From assembly GCA_949296305.1 (NCBI GenBank), contig CASFOT010000022.1, positions 1-39,765 of the forward strand: a stretch of 39,765 nucleotides of DNA, written 5' to 3'. Below are positions 15,978-25,680 of the stretch, piece after piece (positions within the stretch are counted from its first letter, which is position 1; every line of letters starts with the position of its first letter). Position numbers and translations under genes: made by a program. Under the pieces are notes generated by a model. That model did no database searches. It saw nothing but the letters and a program-made list of their open reading frames with translations, and was not told where the DNA came from. This DNA is from an uncultured Erysipelotrichaceae bacterium (GTDB lineage: Bacteria > Bacillota_I > Bacilli_A > Erysipelotrichales > Erysipelotrichaceae).

Positions 15978-16895
15978 ATGTTTAAGTATGTGTTAAAACG
16001 TGTATTGATTGGCTTCATCACTCTGTTTGTATTAGGCAGTGCTACTTTCTTTTTGATGAAAGCAGTACCTGGTTCTCCAGTAAGTGGTGAACGTTATCGT
16101 ACAGAAGAAGCACAGCGATTAGCCAGAATCAAATATGGACTGGATGATCCGGTCTTTGACCAGTATACTGCTTATCTAGGAAGATTGGCGCATGGTGATT
16201 TTGGTGAAAGCTATATTAAAGAAGGTGTCTATGTTGACGAAACAATTGCAATGACATTCCCGGTAACCGCACGATTAGGTGGAATCACTTTTCTGTTTGC
16301 GCTGATCGTCGGTATTACATTGGGAACGACCGCAGCACTTTCCAGCAAGAAATGGATAAACAATTTATGTATGTTTGTCGCTACGATCGGTGTCAGCGTA
16401 CCTTCATTTTTGTTAGGTATGTTTTTGATCATCTTGTTTGGTGTTGAATTACGCTTGTTGCCTTTCGTCGGTTTGCGAACGCCAGAGAATTATGTATTGC
16501 CGGTAATCGCATTATCATTATATCCGATCTCCATGATCGCTCGATTAACGAGAAGTTCAATGCTGGAGGTCATGAAGCAAGATTATATTATTTTGGCGCG
16601 TTCAAAAGGTACGCCATATAAAAAGGTTGTAATCAAGCATGCATTGAAGAATGCAATGCTGCCTGTTGTAACTTATGCCGGGCCGGCATTTGCGTTCATG
16701 CTGACTGGTAGTTTTGTTGTTGAAACTTTATTCTCGATTCCAGGAACTGGACGTGAATTTGTTTCAAACATTTCAAACCGCGATTATCAGATGATCATGG
16801 GTCTGACCCTGTTTTTAGGCGCTTTGATCATTACATTTAATATTTTGACGGATATTATTTCAGCAATCGTCGATCCACGCATCAAATTGAAGTAA
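15978..16895 (+). CDS. oppB: Oligopeptide ABC transporter, permease OppB
   Basis: A 305-residue polytopic permease, the usual OppB length. The N-terminal MFKYVLKRVLIGFITLFVLGSATFFLMKAVPGSP region is typical, the extracytoplasmic loop contains RIKYGLDDPVFDQYTAYLGRLAHGDFGESY, and the EAA loop is DYIILARSKGTPYKKVVIKHALKNA, which docks with OppD/OppF. Two out-of-frame ATGs lie just upstream; the in-frame one at 15978 is about 11 nt after AAAGGA. Heads the oppBCDFA operon. Confidence 0.95.
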   Translation: MFKYVLKRVLIGFITLFVLGSATFFLMKAVPGSPVSGERYRTEEAQRLARIKYGLDDPVFDQYTAYLGRLAHGDFGESYIKEGVYVDETIAMTFPVTARLGGITFLFALIVGITLGTTAALSSKKWINNLCMFVATIGVSVPSFLLGMFLIILFGVELRLLPFVGLRTPENYVLPVIALSLYPISMIARLTRSSMLEVMKQDYIILARSKGTPYKKVVIKHALKNAMLPVVTYAGPAFAFMLTGSFVVETLFSIPGTGREFVSNISNRDYQMIMGLTLFLGALIITFNILTDIISAIVDPRIKLK

Positions 16896-16910
16896 GGGAG
16901 GAGAAAGCGT

Positions 16911-17888
16911 ATGTTTAAAAAGAAAAAAACAGAAATCTCAGCAGCTCCCGAAACAACAGTGAGTGCGGAGGCCGTGTTTGAACCAACGCCGGATTTATTC
17001 GTTAAATTAGATGAATCCAGCAAAAACGCAGAGAAAATTGCTTATGAAAGCAAAACGTATTTTAAAGACGCATGGGGTCGTTTTAAGAAAAATAAAATGG
17101 CAATGACTGGTTTAATTTTCTTGATCGTCATGATCCTGATGTGTATTTTTGTTCCGATTTTTTCAAGTTACACATATGATGGACAAGATCTGAGCGCGAT
17201 CAGCCAATCCAGTTCTCTTGCACATCCGATGGGTACAGACTATTTAGGCCGTGATTTGTTGGTACGTGTCATGATGGGTGGACGGATCTCATTGGTCGTA
17301 GGTTTTGCGGCTGCAGCCATTTCAATGTGCTTTGGTGTTACATATGGTGGAATTGCAGGTTATTTTGGCGGAAAGGTCGACATGGTCATGATGCGCATCG
17401 TCGATGCGATGTATTCGATTCCTGATATGCTGTATATCATCTTGATCACTGTTGTATTGCAGCCAAGCATGGGATCGATTTTGCTGGGTATCTGTATTTC
17501 CAGCTGGATGGGCATGGCTCGTCAGGTACGTGCACAGGTCATGACCTTGAAAGAACAAGAATTTTCTTTGGCAGCATTTGTTTTGGGTGCCAGCAAGAAA
17601 CGTATTCTGTTCAAGCATTTGATCATCAACAGCATGGGACCGATCATCGTATCTGTTACATTGCTGGTTCCAAGTGCAATCTTTAATGAGGCATTCCTCG
17701 GTTTCCTTGGTATCGGTGTTCCTGCACCAAATGCTAGCTGGGGAACGTTAGCAAATGATGCAAAACGTTTTATGACAACAGCACCGATGCAGGTTATCTG
17801 GCCGACGCTTGCAATCTGCTTGACTATGTTGGCATTAAACTTTATCGGTGATGGTTTGGGTGACGCCTTAGACCCGAAGAAGAAGTAG
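16911..17888 (+). CDS. oppC: Oligopeptide ABC transporter, permease OppC
   Basis: A 325-residue permease with a cytoplasmic N-terminal extension of about 60 residues (KKKKTEISAAPE and onward) and then the OppC pattern: DAWGRFKKNKMAMTGLIFL, HPMGTDYLGRDLLVRVMMGGRISL, and the ATPase-contact loop QEFSLAAFVLGASKKRILFKHLIIN. The end LGDALDPKKK is standard. Pairs with OppB as the channel. Ribosome site GGGAGG; 15 nt after oppB. Confidence 0.95.
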   Translation: MFKKKKTEISAAPETTVSAEAVFEPTPDLFVKLDESSKNAEKIAYESKTYFKDAWGRFKKNKMAMTGLIFLIVMILMCIFVPIFSSYTYDGQDLSAISQSSSLAHPMGTDYLGRDLLVRVMMGGRISLVVGFAAAAISMCFGVTYGGIAGYFGGKVDMVMMRIVDAMYSIPDMLYIILITVVLQPSMGSILLGICISSWMGMARQVRAQVMTLKEQEFSLAAFVLGASKKRILFKHLIINSMGPIIVSVTLLVPSAIFNEAFLGFLGIGVPAPNASWGTLANDAKRFMTTAPMQVIWPTLAICLTMLALNFIGDGLGDALDPKKK

Positions 17889-17904
17889 GAAGGGGATCGT
17901 TTCA

Positions 17905-18915
17905 ATGGCAATGTTGGATATAAAACACCTGACTACACAGTTTACGACTGATAATGGAGTCGTACGGGCCGTGCGTGATGTCAGCCTGCATGTAGATAAA
18001 GGTGAAGTATTAGGAATCGTTGGTGAATCTGGTTCTGGTAAAAGCCAGACGATGTTCTCAGTTATGGGACTGTTGGCGCAGAACGGTACGATCACGGATG
18101 GTTCGATCACAATTGATGGAGAAGAGATCTCTCCAGCGATTATTAAAGATAAAAAAGAATATGAAGAGAAAATGGATCGTATCCGCGGAAATGATATGGC
18201 CATGATCTTCCAGGATCCGATGACATTCTTAAATCCGGTTCTTCGCATTCAGACACAGCTCATTGAGCCAATCATGAATCATAACCCGGGTATTTCAAAG
18301 AAGGAAGCAATTGACCGCGCGATCGAACTGATGCGGAAAGTAGGTATTCCTTCACCGGAGACACGTATTCGTCAGTATCCATTCCAGTTCTCTGGTGGTA
18401 TGCGTCAGCGTATCATCATTGCGATCGCGTTGGCATGTGATCCTAAGATCATCATCGCCGATGAGCCGACAACTGCATTGGACGTGACGATCCAGGCACA
18501 GGTACTGGAATTGATCAGCAATCTGAAGGATGAGATTGATTCCGGAATCATCATGATCACGCACGATCTAGGTGTCGTTGCAAGTATCTGTGATCGTATC
18601 GCAATCATGTATGGCGGAAAGATCGTAGAAGAAGGAACTACAGATGAGATCTTCTATTCTCCAAAACATCCATATACAAAGGGATTGCTGAGCTGTATCT
18701 CGAACCCAGATGAGGTTGAACGAAAAGAACTACATCCAATTCCTGGTTCACCGCCAGATTTATTGAATATTGAAAATAACTGCCCATTCGCAGATCGTTG
18801 TGAACAGGCAATGAAGGTGTGTAAGATGGCAATGCCTCAGGTAGAGAAGTTTAGTGAAACACATTTCTGTAGCTGCTGGTTAAATCATCCATATGCACAA
18901 GGGAAAGGAGAGTAG
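17905..18915 (+). CDS. oppD: Oligopeptide ABC transporter, ATPase OppD
   Basis: A 336-residue ABC ATPase: Walker A GESGSGKSQT (about 40-49), Q-loop MIFQDPMTFLNPV, signature FSGGMRQRIIIAIAL, Walker B IIADEPTTALDV and switch IMITHDLG. The C-terminal oligopeptide-type extension contains CPFADRCEQAMKVC, a cysteine cluster seen in OppD/DppD proteins and in some shown to bind Fe-S. Confidence 0.95.
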   Translation: MAMLDIKHLTTQFTTDNGVVRAVRDVSLHVDKGEVLGIVGESGSGKSQTMFSVMGLLAQNGTITDGSITIDGEEISPAIIKDKKEYEEKMDRIRGNDMAMIFQDPMTFLNPVLRIQTQLIEPIMNHNPGISKKEAIDRAIELMRKVGIPSPETRIRQYPFQFSGGMRQRIIIAIALACDPKIIIADEPTTALDVTIQAQVLELISNLKDEIDSGIIMITHDLGVVASICDRIAIMYGGKIVEEGTTDEIFYSPKHPYTKGLLSCISNPDEVERKELHPIPGSPPDLLNIENNCPFADRCEQAMKVCKMAMPQVEKFSETHFCSCWLNHPYAQGKGE

Positions 18916-18918
18916 ACC

Positions 18919-19911
18919 ATGAGCGAAGAAAATAAAAAGGAACCCATTCTTCGTGTGGAAGGCCTCAAGGTTCACTTCAATGCCGGTGGTGGATTATTTA
19001 AACCGAAGAAAGCAGTTAAAGCTGTTGATGGCGTCAGCTTTGAAATCTTGGAAGGCGAGACGTTTGGTCTCGTAGGTGAAAGCGGTTGTGGTAAGAGTAC
19101 AACTGGCCGTGCCATCGTAAAAATCTATAATCCGACAGAAGGAAAGATTTATTATAAAGGTAAAGACATCACTTCTATTAAGGGAGATGCTTTAAAAGAA
19201 TTCCGTCGAAATGTCCAGATGATCTTTCAGGATCCATATGCGAGCTTGAATCCGCGTATGACCGTTGGAGAGATCATTCGTGAACCAATGGACATTCATA
19301 ACATTTACAACACAAAAGAAGAACGTGAAAACCGGGTACGTGAATTGTTAGAGATCGTAGGTTTGAAACCGGATCATATCCGCCGTTATCCGCATGAGTT
19401 TTCCGGCGGCCAGCGTCAGCGTATCGGTATTGCCCGTACACTAGCGCTGAATCCAAAATTCATCGTCTGCGATGAGCCGATTTCCGCATTGGATGTGTCC
19501 ATTCAGGCACAGGTCATCAACTTGCTAGAACATATTCAGAAAGAAATGGGAATCGCTTATCTGTTCATTGCGCATGACTTGAGCATGGTCAAACATATTT
19601 CTGACCGAATCGGCGTCATGTACTTAGGTCACTTGGTAGAAGTGGGGGACAGCGATGAAGTATATCATCGTCCGCTTCATCCATATACACAGGCTTTGTT
19701 ATCGGCTGTGCCAATTCCAGATCCGAAAACGGCCCGTGAAAAACAAAGAATCGTGTTGGAGGGAGAATTACCAAGTCCAATCGATCCACCGAGCGGCTGT
19801 GTATTCCGTACACGCTGCCCGAATGCTACAGAAAGATGTGCACAGGCGAAGCCGCCAACAATTCGAGTCGGCGAACGTCTGGTATCATGTTTCATGTATG
19901 ATGAAAACTAG
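18919..19911 (+). CDS. oppF: Oligopeptide ABC transporter, ATPase OppF
   Basis: A 330-residue ABC ATPase: Walker [33 protein letters not shown], signature [15 protein letters not shown], Walker [18 protein letters not shown], switch [13 protein letters not shown], and the C-terminal [14 protein letters not shown] cysteine motif. It starts 3 nt after oppD with AAAGGAG upstream and works as a heterodimer with OppD. Confidence 0.95.
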   Translation: MSEENKKEPILRVEGLKVHFNAGGGLFKPKKAVKAVDGVSFEILEGETFGLVGESGCGKSTTGRAIVKIYNPTEGKIYYKGKDITSIKGDALKEFRRNVQMIFQDPYASLNPRMTVGEIIREPMDIHNIYNTKEERENRVRELLEIVGLKPDHIRRYPHEFSGGQRQRIGIARTLALNPKFIVCDEPISALDVSIQAQVINLLEHIQKEMGIAYLFIAHDLSMVKHISDRIGVMYLGHLVEVGDSDEVYHRPLHPYTQALLSAVPIPDPKTAREKQRIVLEGELPSPIDPPSGCVFRTRCPNATERCAQAKPPTIRVGERLVSCFMYDEN

Positions 19912-19937
19912 GAGAATCTAGGAAAGGAGAAAAGATT

Positions 19938-21629
19938 ATGAAAAAATTATTAGCTTCCACAGCAGCTCTCGCAATGGTTGCGTCAACTTTAGCTGGTTGT
20001 GGAGGAAGCGGCGACATCACTGCTGAATCTGGTAAAACAAGTTTAGTAGTTGCTGTCGGTGGCGATTTTGCATTGCCAGATCCAGCAATCGTAGATGATT
20101 CAATCACTGCAAACGTATTGGCACAGTGCTATGATGGTCTGTACAAGCTGGACAAAGATGGAAACGTCATTACTAACTTGGCAACTGACCTGCCAACAAT
20201 TAGTGATGATGGATTGACTTATACGATCAAGATCAAAGAGGGGTTAACTTGGAGCGATGGTACACCATTGACTGCAGAAGACTTCGTATGGTCTTGGATG
20301 CGTGCCATGACAACTGAGGGTTATTATACGAACTTCATGTATAACTACATTGAAGGTACAACACATATGGTCCTTAATGAAAAAACTGGTAAAGAAGAAG
20401 AAAGACCATATACAGATATGGCAGATTTGGAAGCAAACATGGGTGTTCGTGCAGTAGATGACACAACGATCGAAATCACATTGAAAATGGCTGCACCTTA
20501 CTTCACATCTATGTTGACTAATACAGTATTCTACCCTGTAAACAAAGCAGAAGTAGGAAACGATGTAAGCAGTTCTGAATGGGCATCTAAAGGTGTCAGC
20601 GAAGACAATCCAATCGTTACAAACGGTGCATTTGAAATCACTGGTGTAAACATCAAAGATGCAATCACTCTGAAGAAGAGCGAAAACTATGCTGATGCAG
20701 AAAATGTAAAACTGGAAACAATGGAATTCAAAGTAATGTCAGACTTGGAAGCACAGACGCAGGCATTCATCTCTGGTGAAGTTGATTTCGCTACAGCAGT
20801 TAACGTTGAACAGGTAAACAAAGACGAACAATTACAAGGCCATGTATATAAAGTAGATCCATTTGTATGTAACTACTATGTATTGGTAAATGCAGGTAAA
20901 GAAAATAATGGTTCTACTGATGGTTTGGCAGCACTGAAAGATCCTGAGATCCGTCAGGCAATCTCTATGGCAATCGGCCGTACAGCTGCTCGTAATGCAT
21001 TTGGTTACGGTGATGACTATTCTTATGATCTGTATGCATTGATCCCTAGCGGTATCCCTGATGCAGAAGGAAATGATTTCTATGAAGCTGGTGGACATCT
21101 GATCGAAGACGATGTAGAAGCTGCAAAAGCAATCATGGAATCTAAAGGATACAATGCAGACAATATGTTGAAGATCGAGTACAAGTACAACAACTTGGCT
21201 ACTCATAAAGCAGTTGCAGAAGCTATGCAGAACTCTTTGAAAGAGATCTATGTTGACTTAGATATCTACGGTTATGAAAAAGAAGCATTCTTCGGTGATC
21301 GTGATGCTGGTAACTTTGAATTGGCACGTCATGCAATGACCGCTGACTACTTAGATCCTATGTGCTATCTGTCCATGTACATGGGTGCATCTACTGCTGG
21401 TAACACAGTTGATGATTCTAAATTTGAAGAAATGATGAATGAAGCTAACTTGTTAAGCGGACAAGAACGTATGGAAAAACTGCATGAAGCAGAAGCATAC
21501 CTTGTTTCTGAAGGCTACATTATCCCTCTGTTTGGATATACGGAGCCATTCCTGAAGGTGAAGAACCTGACAAATATCTCTTCTTCTCCAGAAGGACACT
21601 ATGATCTGACTCACGCTTACTTTGAGTAA
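19938..21629 (+). CDS. oppA: Oligopeptide-binding lipoprotein OppA
   Basis: A 563-residue SBP_bac_5 family lipoprotein: signal peptide with lipobox LAGC (Cys21), the family opening LPDPAIVDDSITANVLAQCYDGLYKLDKDG, the signature YTIKIKEGLTWSDGTPLTAEDFVWSW, and APYFTSMLTNTVFYPV. It captures oligopeptides for OppBCDF. Last of the opp genes; its position after the ATPases is less common than oppA-first. The length is usual for Gram-positive OppA. Confidence 0.95.
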   Translation: MKKLLASTAALAMVASTLAGCGGSGDITAESGKTSLVVAVGGDFALPDPAIVDDSITANVLAQCYDGLYKLDKDGNVITNLATDLPTISDDGLTYTIKIKEGLTWSDGTPLTAEDFVWSWMRAMTTEGYYTNFMYNYIEGTTHMVLNEKTGKEEERPYTDMADLEANMGVRAVDDTTIEITLKMAAPYFTSMLTNTVFYPVNKAEVGNDVSSSEWASKGVSEDNPIVTNGAFEITGVNIKDAITLKKSENYADAENVKLETMEFKVMSDLEAQTQAFISGEVDFATAVNVEQVNKDEQLQGHVYKVDPFVCNYYVLVNAGKENNGSTDGLAALKDPEIRQAISMAIGRTAARNAFGYGDDYSYDLYALIPSGIPDAEGNDFYEAGGHLIEDDVEAAKAIMESKGYNADNMLKIEYKYNNLATHKAVAEAMQNSLKEIYVDLDIYGYEKEAFFGDRDAGNFELARHAMTADYLDPMCYLSMYMGASTAGNTVDDSKFEEMMNEANLLSGQERMEKLHEAEAYLVSEGYIIPLFGYTEPFLKVKNLTNISSSPEGHYDLTHAYFE

Positions 21630-21649
21630 GATAAAGATGTGAAACTCTG

Positions 21650-21711
21650 CGCCTATCGAACTGATAGGCGTATGAAATAAAGCACACAGGAAACTGTGTG
21701 CCTTATTTCAT
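21650..21711 (+). terminator. Double hairpin between oppA and the M24 peptidase gene
   Basis: A first stem CGCCTATC/GATAGGCG (21650-21657, 21663-21670) is followed by an 18-bp hairpin (21672-21711) with a single A-C mismatch and a GAAA tetraloop on GCACACAG/CTGTGTGC. It lacks a long T run (TTATTT only), and the next ribosome site starts 4 nt later. It may be a leaky terminator or an mRNA-stabilising end for the opp message, setting lower expression of the four genes downstream. Confidence 0.6.
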
Positions 21712-21727
21712 ATAAAGGAGGAACGAT

Positions 21728-22954
21728 ATGAAAATTCGAAGTGTAAAAGAACAATATGAGTTAAGAAATCAGTGCTTAAAAGAACGTTTGGAGATGATCT
21801 TGCCAAAAGTGATGATGGAAAGCGAATCAGATCTTTGGATCCATGCTTCAAAGGAATATAATGAAGATCCGACTTTTCGTGCTTTGACACCTGCTCAATA
21901 TCCAACGGCAAGAAGAATAACGATGTTTGCTTTCGTAAAAGATGGTGATGATGTGATTCGATATTCATTAAGCATGCCGGACGAGCATTTAGCTCAATAT
22001 TATACACCGTATTGGCAGTTTGGAAAAGAAACGCAGATGGAAGCATTCAAGCGCTTATTAGAACAATATGATCCTAAAAAAATTGCGATCAACGCCTCTG
22101 CTGATTTTGCATTCGGAGATGGATTGAGCATGGGCATCTACACGACTTGGATGAAAGAACTGGATGAAAAATGGTTAGACCGCATGATCAGTGACGATCT
22201 GCTGGCAATCAAACTAATGGAACTTCGTACACCGACTGAATTGGAATTGATTCCCGAAGTGGTAGAAACTGCTTTTTCTGTCATGAATGCCATGTACACA
22301 TCAGAAGTGGTAAAACCAGATGTAACAACGACACAAGACCTGGAGTTTTTCATGATGCAAAGCGTAAAGGACCTTGGTTTAGAGTACTGGTTTGAACCAA
22401 CGCTGGATCTGCAGCGGGAAGGTGATGACAATCCGCGTATTACGGGCGTGATCCGTCGCGGCGATCTGCTGCATTGTGATTTTGGGATCCGTTACATGAA
22501 TTTATGCACGGATACGCAGCGATTAGCTTATGTAGCCAAGGAAGGAGAAGACTCTGTTCCTGAAGATCTGCTGCATGGAATGAAGGTCAATAACCGTTTC
22601 CAGGATATCGTACGTGCGTGTATGAAGGCAGGAAAAACAGGTAATGAAGTCTTGTTGGAATCACTGGAAAAAGCAAAAGCAGAAGGAATCCAGGCAACGT
22701 TATATTCCCATCCATGCAACATGTATGGTCATGGGCCAGGGCCTACGATCGGTTTATGGAATCAGCAGGCTGCAATACCTGTTAAAGGAGATGTAGAATT
22801 GGATAATGGAACAACCTATGCCTTAGAACTGAATGTTCTTGTTCCATGCAAGACAAAAGATTATTATATTTATACGGAAGAAACTGTTTTATTAGATGAA
22901 AATGGTGTAAAATTCTTGTATAAGGACCGTGATCAGATTACGCTGATCAAATAG
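21728..22954 (+). CDS. M24-family metallopeptidase (Xaa-Pro aminopeptidase-like)
   Basis: A 408-residue protein with a creatinase-like N-terminal domain and a C-terminal pita-bread domain. The five expected metal ligands are present: Asp251 and Asp262 (HCDFGIRYMNLCTD), His335 (YGHGPGP), Glu367 (ALELNV) and Glu384 or Glu385 (YTEETVLL). It should be a cytoplasmic two-metal peptidase acting on N-terminal Xaa-Pro bonds or proline dipeptides. Its place right behind oppA fits digestion of imported peptides. It is divergent from PepP/PepQ, so the exact specificity is open. Confidence 0.85.
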   Translation: MKIRSVKEQYELRNQCLKERLEMILPKVMMESESDLWIHASKEYNEDPTFRALTPAQYPTARRITMFAFVKDGDDVIRYSLSMPDEHLAQYYTPYWQFGKETQMEAFKRLLEQYDPKKIAINASADFAFGDGLSMGIYTTWMKELDEKWLDRMISDDLLAIKLMELRTPTELELIPEVVETAFSVMNAMYTSEVVKPDVTTTQDLEFFMMQSVKDLGLEYWFEPTLDLQREGDDNPRITGVIRRGDLLHCDFGIRYMNLCTDTQRLAYVAKEGEDSVPEDLLHGMKVNNRFQDIVRACMKAGKTGNEVLLESLEKAKAEGIQATLYSHPCNMYGHGPGPTIGLWNQQAAIPVKGDVELDNGTTYALELNVLVPCKTKDYYIYTEETVLLDENGVKFLYKDRDQITLIK

Positions 22955-22966
22955 GGAGGAAACCAC

Positions 22967-23539
22967 ATGAGTAAGGGTACGTTATTAGTGTTAACTGGTG
23001 CCAGCAGCGTTGGAAAAGGCGCAATACGTGATTGTCTGTTGGAGGATGAAAGCTTGCAGCTGTTCTATTCGATTTCCATGACAACACGTCCTAAGAAAGA
23101 GGCAGAAAAAGATGGCATCGATTACTATTTTGTAGACCGTAAAACATTTGCCGACGCGGTGCGTTCTCGTGAGCTGCTCGAATATACGCAATTTGACGGC
23201 TATTACTATGGTACACCGTTGGCTTATATCGATTTTTTGTTGAAGATCGGAAAGAATGTATTACTGGAAGTCGAAGCACAAGGCGTTGGACAGATCAAAC
23301 TTCGTTATCCGGATGCCTTAGCTGTTTTTGTTGTTCCAGAGAGCATGGAAGAATTAGAAAAACAAATTCGTGCTCGCTATAATGATCAAGCTAGTGCTGA
23401 TCTGCGAGTAAATAAAGCCAGCATGGAAATGGAGCTAAGCTCATTGTTCCGTCATCAAGTAAAAAATAATGATGCACAGCAGGCAAAAGAGGAAATTGCC
23501 AAAATGCTAGTTGAACATAAGGCAAATAAAAAAGGGTAA
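22967..23539 (+). CDS. Divergent guanylate-kinase-like protein
   Basis: A 190-residue P-loop protein with guanylate kinase layout: GASSVGKGAI (P-loop, 11-20), SISMTTRPK, DGIDYYFVDRKTF, LLEYTQFDGYYYGTP (GMP-binding Glu and Tyr kept) and VLLEVEAQG. Several conserved positions drift: the PR of TTRxPR is KK, the Asp of the DVQG region is Glu (EAQG), and the lid RGTE is RYND. It may phosphorylate GMP or a related nucleotide, or be a specialised paralogue. It sits in a peptide-use cluster rather than beside rpoZ, coaBC or priA, so I do not call it the housekeeping Gmk. AGGGAGG precedes the ATG. Confidence 0.75.
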   Translation: MSKGTLLVLTGASSVGKGAIRDCLLEDESLQLFYSISMTTRPKKEAEKDGIDYYFVDRKTFADAVRSRELLEYTQFDGYYYGTPLAYIDFLLKIGKNVLLEVEAQGVGQIKLRYPDALAVFVVPESMEELEKQIRARYNDQASADLRVNKASMEMELSSLFRHQVKNNDAQQAKEEIAKMLVEHKANKKG

Positions 23540-23543
23540 TTCC

Positions 23544-24419
23544 TTGCAAAGCGAAAATATCAAAAAGGGAGTCTTCTTTCTGCTGTTGACTTCCTTTCTC
23601 TTTTCCTCACAGCAGGCATTAGGAAAAGTGCTTTACTATTTAAGCAGCTTTGAACGTACGTTTTACTTTTCATTGATTGCTGCATTGATCATGGCAATTC
23701 TTTGTAAAAAGGAGAAGGTACCTCTCATAGGAGCACAACCTAAGTTTTTGTTTTTTCGTTCATTATTTGGCTTTATTTCTACTGTTTTGGTCTTTGCGGC
23801 CGCAACGAATACCTATCCGATTGCGAATTTGTCATTATTGAGTTCTACATCGACAATTTTTGCTTTGCTCGCAGCTGTCATATGGCTGAAAGAACGGATG
23901 AGCAAGGGCCAGGTATTGTCACTATTTATTGCATTTTGCGGAATCGCATTGTTATTAAAACCCACAGGCGGGTTTATGGAAGTAGAATCGTTACTTGCTT
24001 TGGGCGGCGGCTGTTTTGCTGGTCTCGCTTATACCGTTGTTCGGCGGTTAAAAGATGAATCTCCATTTTCGATTACATTCTTTTTTATGGTCTTCAGTGT
24101 GATCGTTTCATTTCCGCTCGCTTTATGGCAAGGGATGCATCCGTTAGGATTGTTTGAAGTGGGAATTTTATTGTTGTTGGGGATCGTAACAGCAGCCGCG
24201 CAGTTTTTCTTGTCTGTAGCGTATCGATATGCACCCTCAACAAAAATTTCAGTCTACTTATATTCCCAGAGCTTGTTCGCATTTATCATTGGCATCTTTG
24301 CATTTCATGAAGTGCCTGACTGGTTATCGATCATGGGCGGCTGTTTGCTGATTCTTGCGGGCGTTTGGAATTTTATCTCTGGAAGAAATATGCAAAGGAG
24401 AGAACAATATGAAATCTAA
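23544..24419 (+). CDS. EamA/DMT-family permease (ten-helix)
   Basis: A 291-residue membrane protein with two EamA repeats of five helices (about 10-140 and 150-285), including FAAATNTYPIANLSLLSSTSTIFALLAAVIWLKERM at the end of repeat 1 and a similar AYRYAPSTKISVYLYSQSLFAFIIGIFAFHE in repeat 2. Drug/metabolite transporters export amino acids or other small metabolites; the substrate is unknown. I place the start at TTG 23544, seven nt after an AAAGGG that lies in the last codons of the upstream gene. An upstream in-frame TTG (23511) has no such site and would overlap by 29 nt. Confidence 0.88.
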   Translation: MQSENIKKGVFFLLLTSFLFSSQQALGKVLYYLSSFERTFYFSLIAALIMAILCKKEKVPLIGAQPKFLFFRSLFGFISTVLVFAAATNTYPIANLSLLSSTSTIFALLAAVIWLKERMSKGQVLSLFIAFCGIALLLKPTGGFMEVESLLALGGGCFAGLAYTVVRRLKDESPFSITFFFMVFSVIVSFPLALWQGMHPLGLFEVGILLLLGIVTAAAQFFLSVAYRYAPSTKISVYLYSQSLFAFIIGIFAFHEVPDWLSIMGGCLLILAGVWNFISGRNMQRREQYEI

Positions 24420-25623
24420 GATGAAAAAAGTTTTTCAACAGTTTGAAGGCGGCTTGTTTTCTAGTGTAGAAAAAGCAGATGTTGGAGATGGTTTTGAAGG
24501 CATGAAAGCAGCGGGTACCGCTATGATGAGCTGGGCCGATCCTTTCCAGCCAGATGACGCTGCACCTGCTCATGTAAAAGAAGCAGCTTTAAAAGCGATG
24601 GCTGGCGCAGATGGCGGTCATTATACTGCACCGACCGGAAATATGCAGTTACGGCGCTGCATTGCTGAGCATTGGAAAAGACGCTATGGCTTGGAACTAG
24701 ATCCATCACGAAATGTGATCATTACACCAGGCAGCGATAGTGCGCTTTATTTTGCCATGCTGCCATTTTTAGAAGAAGGAGATGAGGTTATCGTACCGAC
24801 ACCTTGTTATCCGAATAATTTGCAAAATATCCAAATGGCAAATGCGGTTCCGGTGTTTATGGAATTAGAAGCAGAGAAAGGTTATCAGATCGATGCGGAC
24901 AAATTGGAAAGCCTCATTACGCCAAAAACGAAGATGATCGTATTGACTCATCCAAACAATCCAACGACAACCGTATTTGATCGTACGTCATTAGAAGCCA
25001 TCCGTAAAGCAGTGCTGGCATATGATCTGGTTCTCGTTTGTGATCAAGCATTCGAAGATTTCACATTTGAAAATGAAATGATCGCTCCTGCATCATTAGA
25101 GGGGATGTTTGAACATACGGTAACAGTTTGTTCAGCTTCAAAAGGATTTGGATTGAGCGGTTATCGAGTTGGGTGGATCATTGCTGAAGATCATGTGATG
25201 GATGTTTTGTATGGATGTGCAGTCAGTGTCGTAGGAGCGACCCATACAGCGTCTCAGCATGCGATCATCGCCGCTTTTGAAGACCATTCTTTTATGAAAG
25301 AATATGGGGAAAAGTACGATTTCCGCCGTCATCAAGCAGTAGAGCTATTAGATACTATTCCGGGCGTGCATGTGCAGCTGCCTCAATCGGGTTTCCTTTG
25401 CTGGGTCGATATCCATGAGTTAGGAAGCAGTACTGAGATTTGTGCAAGACTTTTGAAAGAGGCGAATGTTTCTGTGAATGATGGTGTTAATTATGGTCCA
25501 GGTGGCGAGAACGGATTCCGAATCGTTTTAGGAGTTTATAAAGATAATGAAAAGGTTGTAGATGCACTTAAACGGATCCGGAAAGTGTTGGTTCAAATCG
25601 CAAGTGAACAGAATAAGATGTAA
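24409..25623 (+). CDS. Class I/II PLP-dependent aminotransferase
   Basis: A 404-residue fold-type-I aminotransferase. Visible PLP residues are Asn184 (HPNNPTTTV), Asp212 (VCDQAFEDF), the Schiff-base Lys245 (SASKGFGLSGYR) and Arg253, with Tyr72 and GSDSALYF shaping the cofactor site. The start at ATG 24409 follows AAAGGAG and overlaps the permease gene by 11 nt. An earlier in-frame codon would extend 54 nt into that gene. The substrate amino acid is not clear. It may catabolise amino acids released from imported peptides. Confidence 0.92.
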   Translation: MKSKMKKVFQQFEGGLFSSVEKADVGDGFEGMKAAGTAMMSWADPFQPDDAAPAHVKEAALKAMAGADGGHYTAPTGNMQLRRCIAEHWKRRYGLELDPSRNVIITPGSDSALYFAMLPFLEEGDEVIVPTPCYPNNLQNIQMANAVPVFMELEAEKGYQIDADKLESLITPKTKMIVLTHPNNPTTTVFDRTSLEAIRKAVLAYDLVLVCDQAFEDFTFENEMIAPASLEGMFEHTVTVCSASKGFGLSGYRVGWIIAEDHVMDVLYGCAVSVVGATHTASQHAIIAAFEDHSFMKEYGEKYDFRRHQAVELLDTIPGVHVQLPQSGFLCWVDIHELGSSTEICARLLKEANVSVNDGVNYGPGGENGFRIVLGVYKDNEKVVDALKRIRKVLVQIASEQNKM

Positions 25624-25680
25624 AAATCTATAATTACGACATATTTCTAGGCAAGCATACAAAGAAAATATTACATCGAC

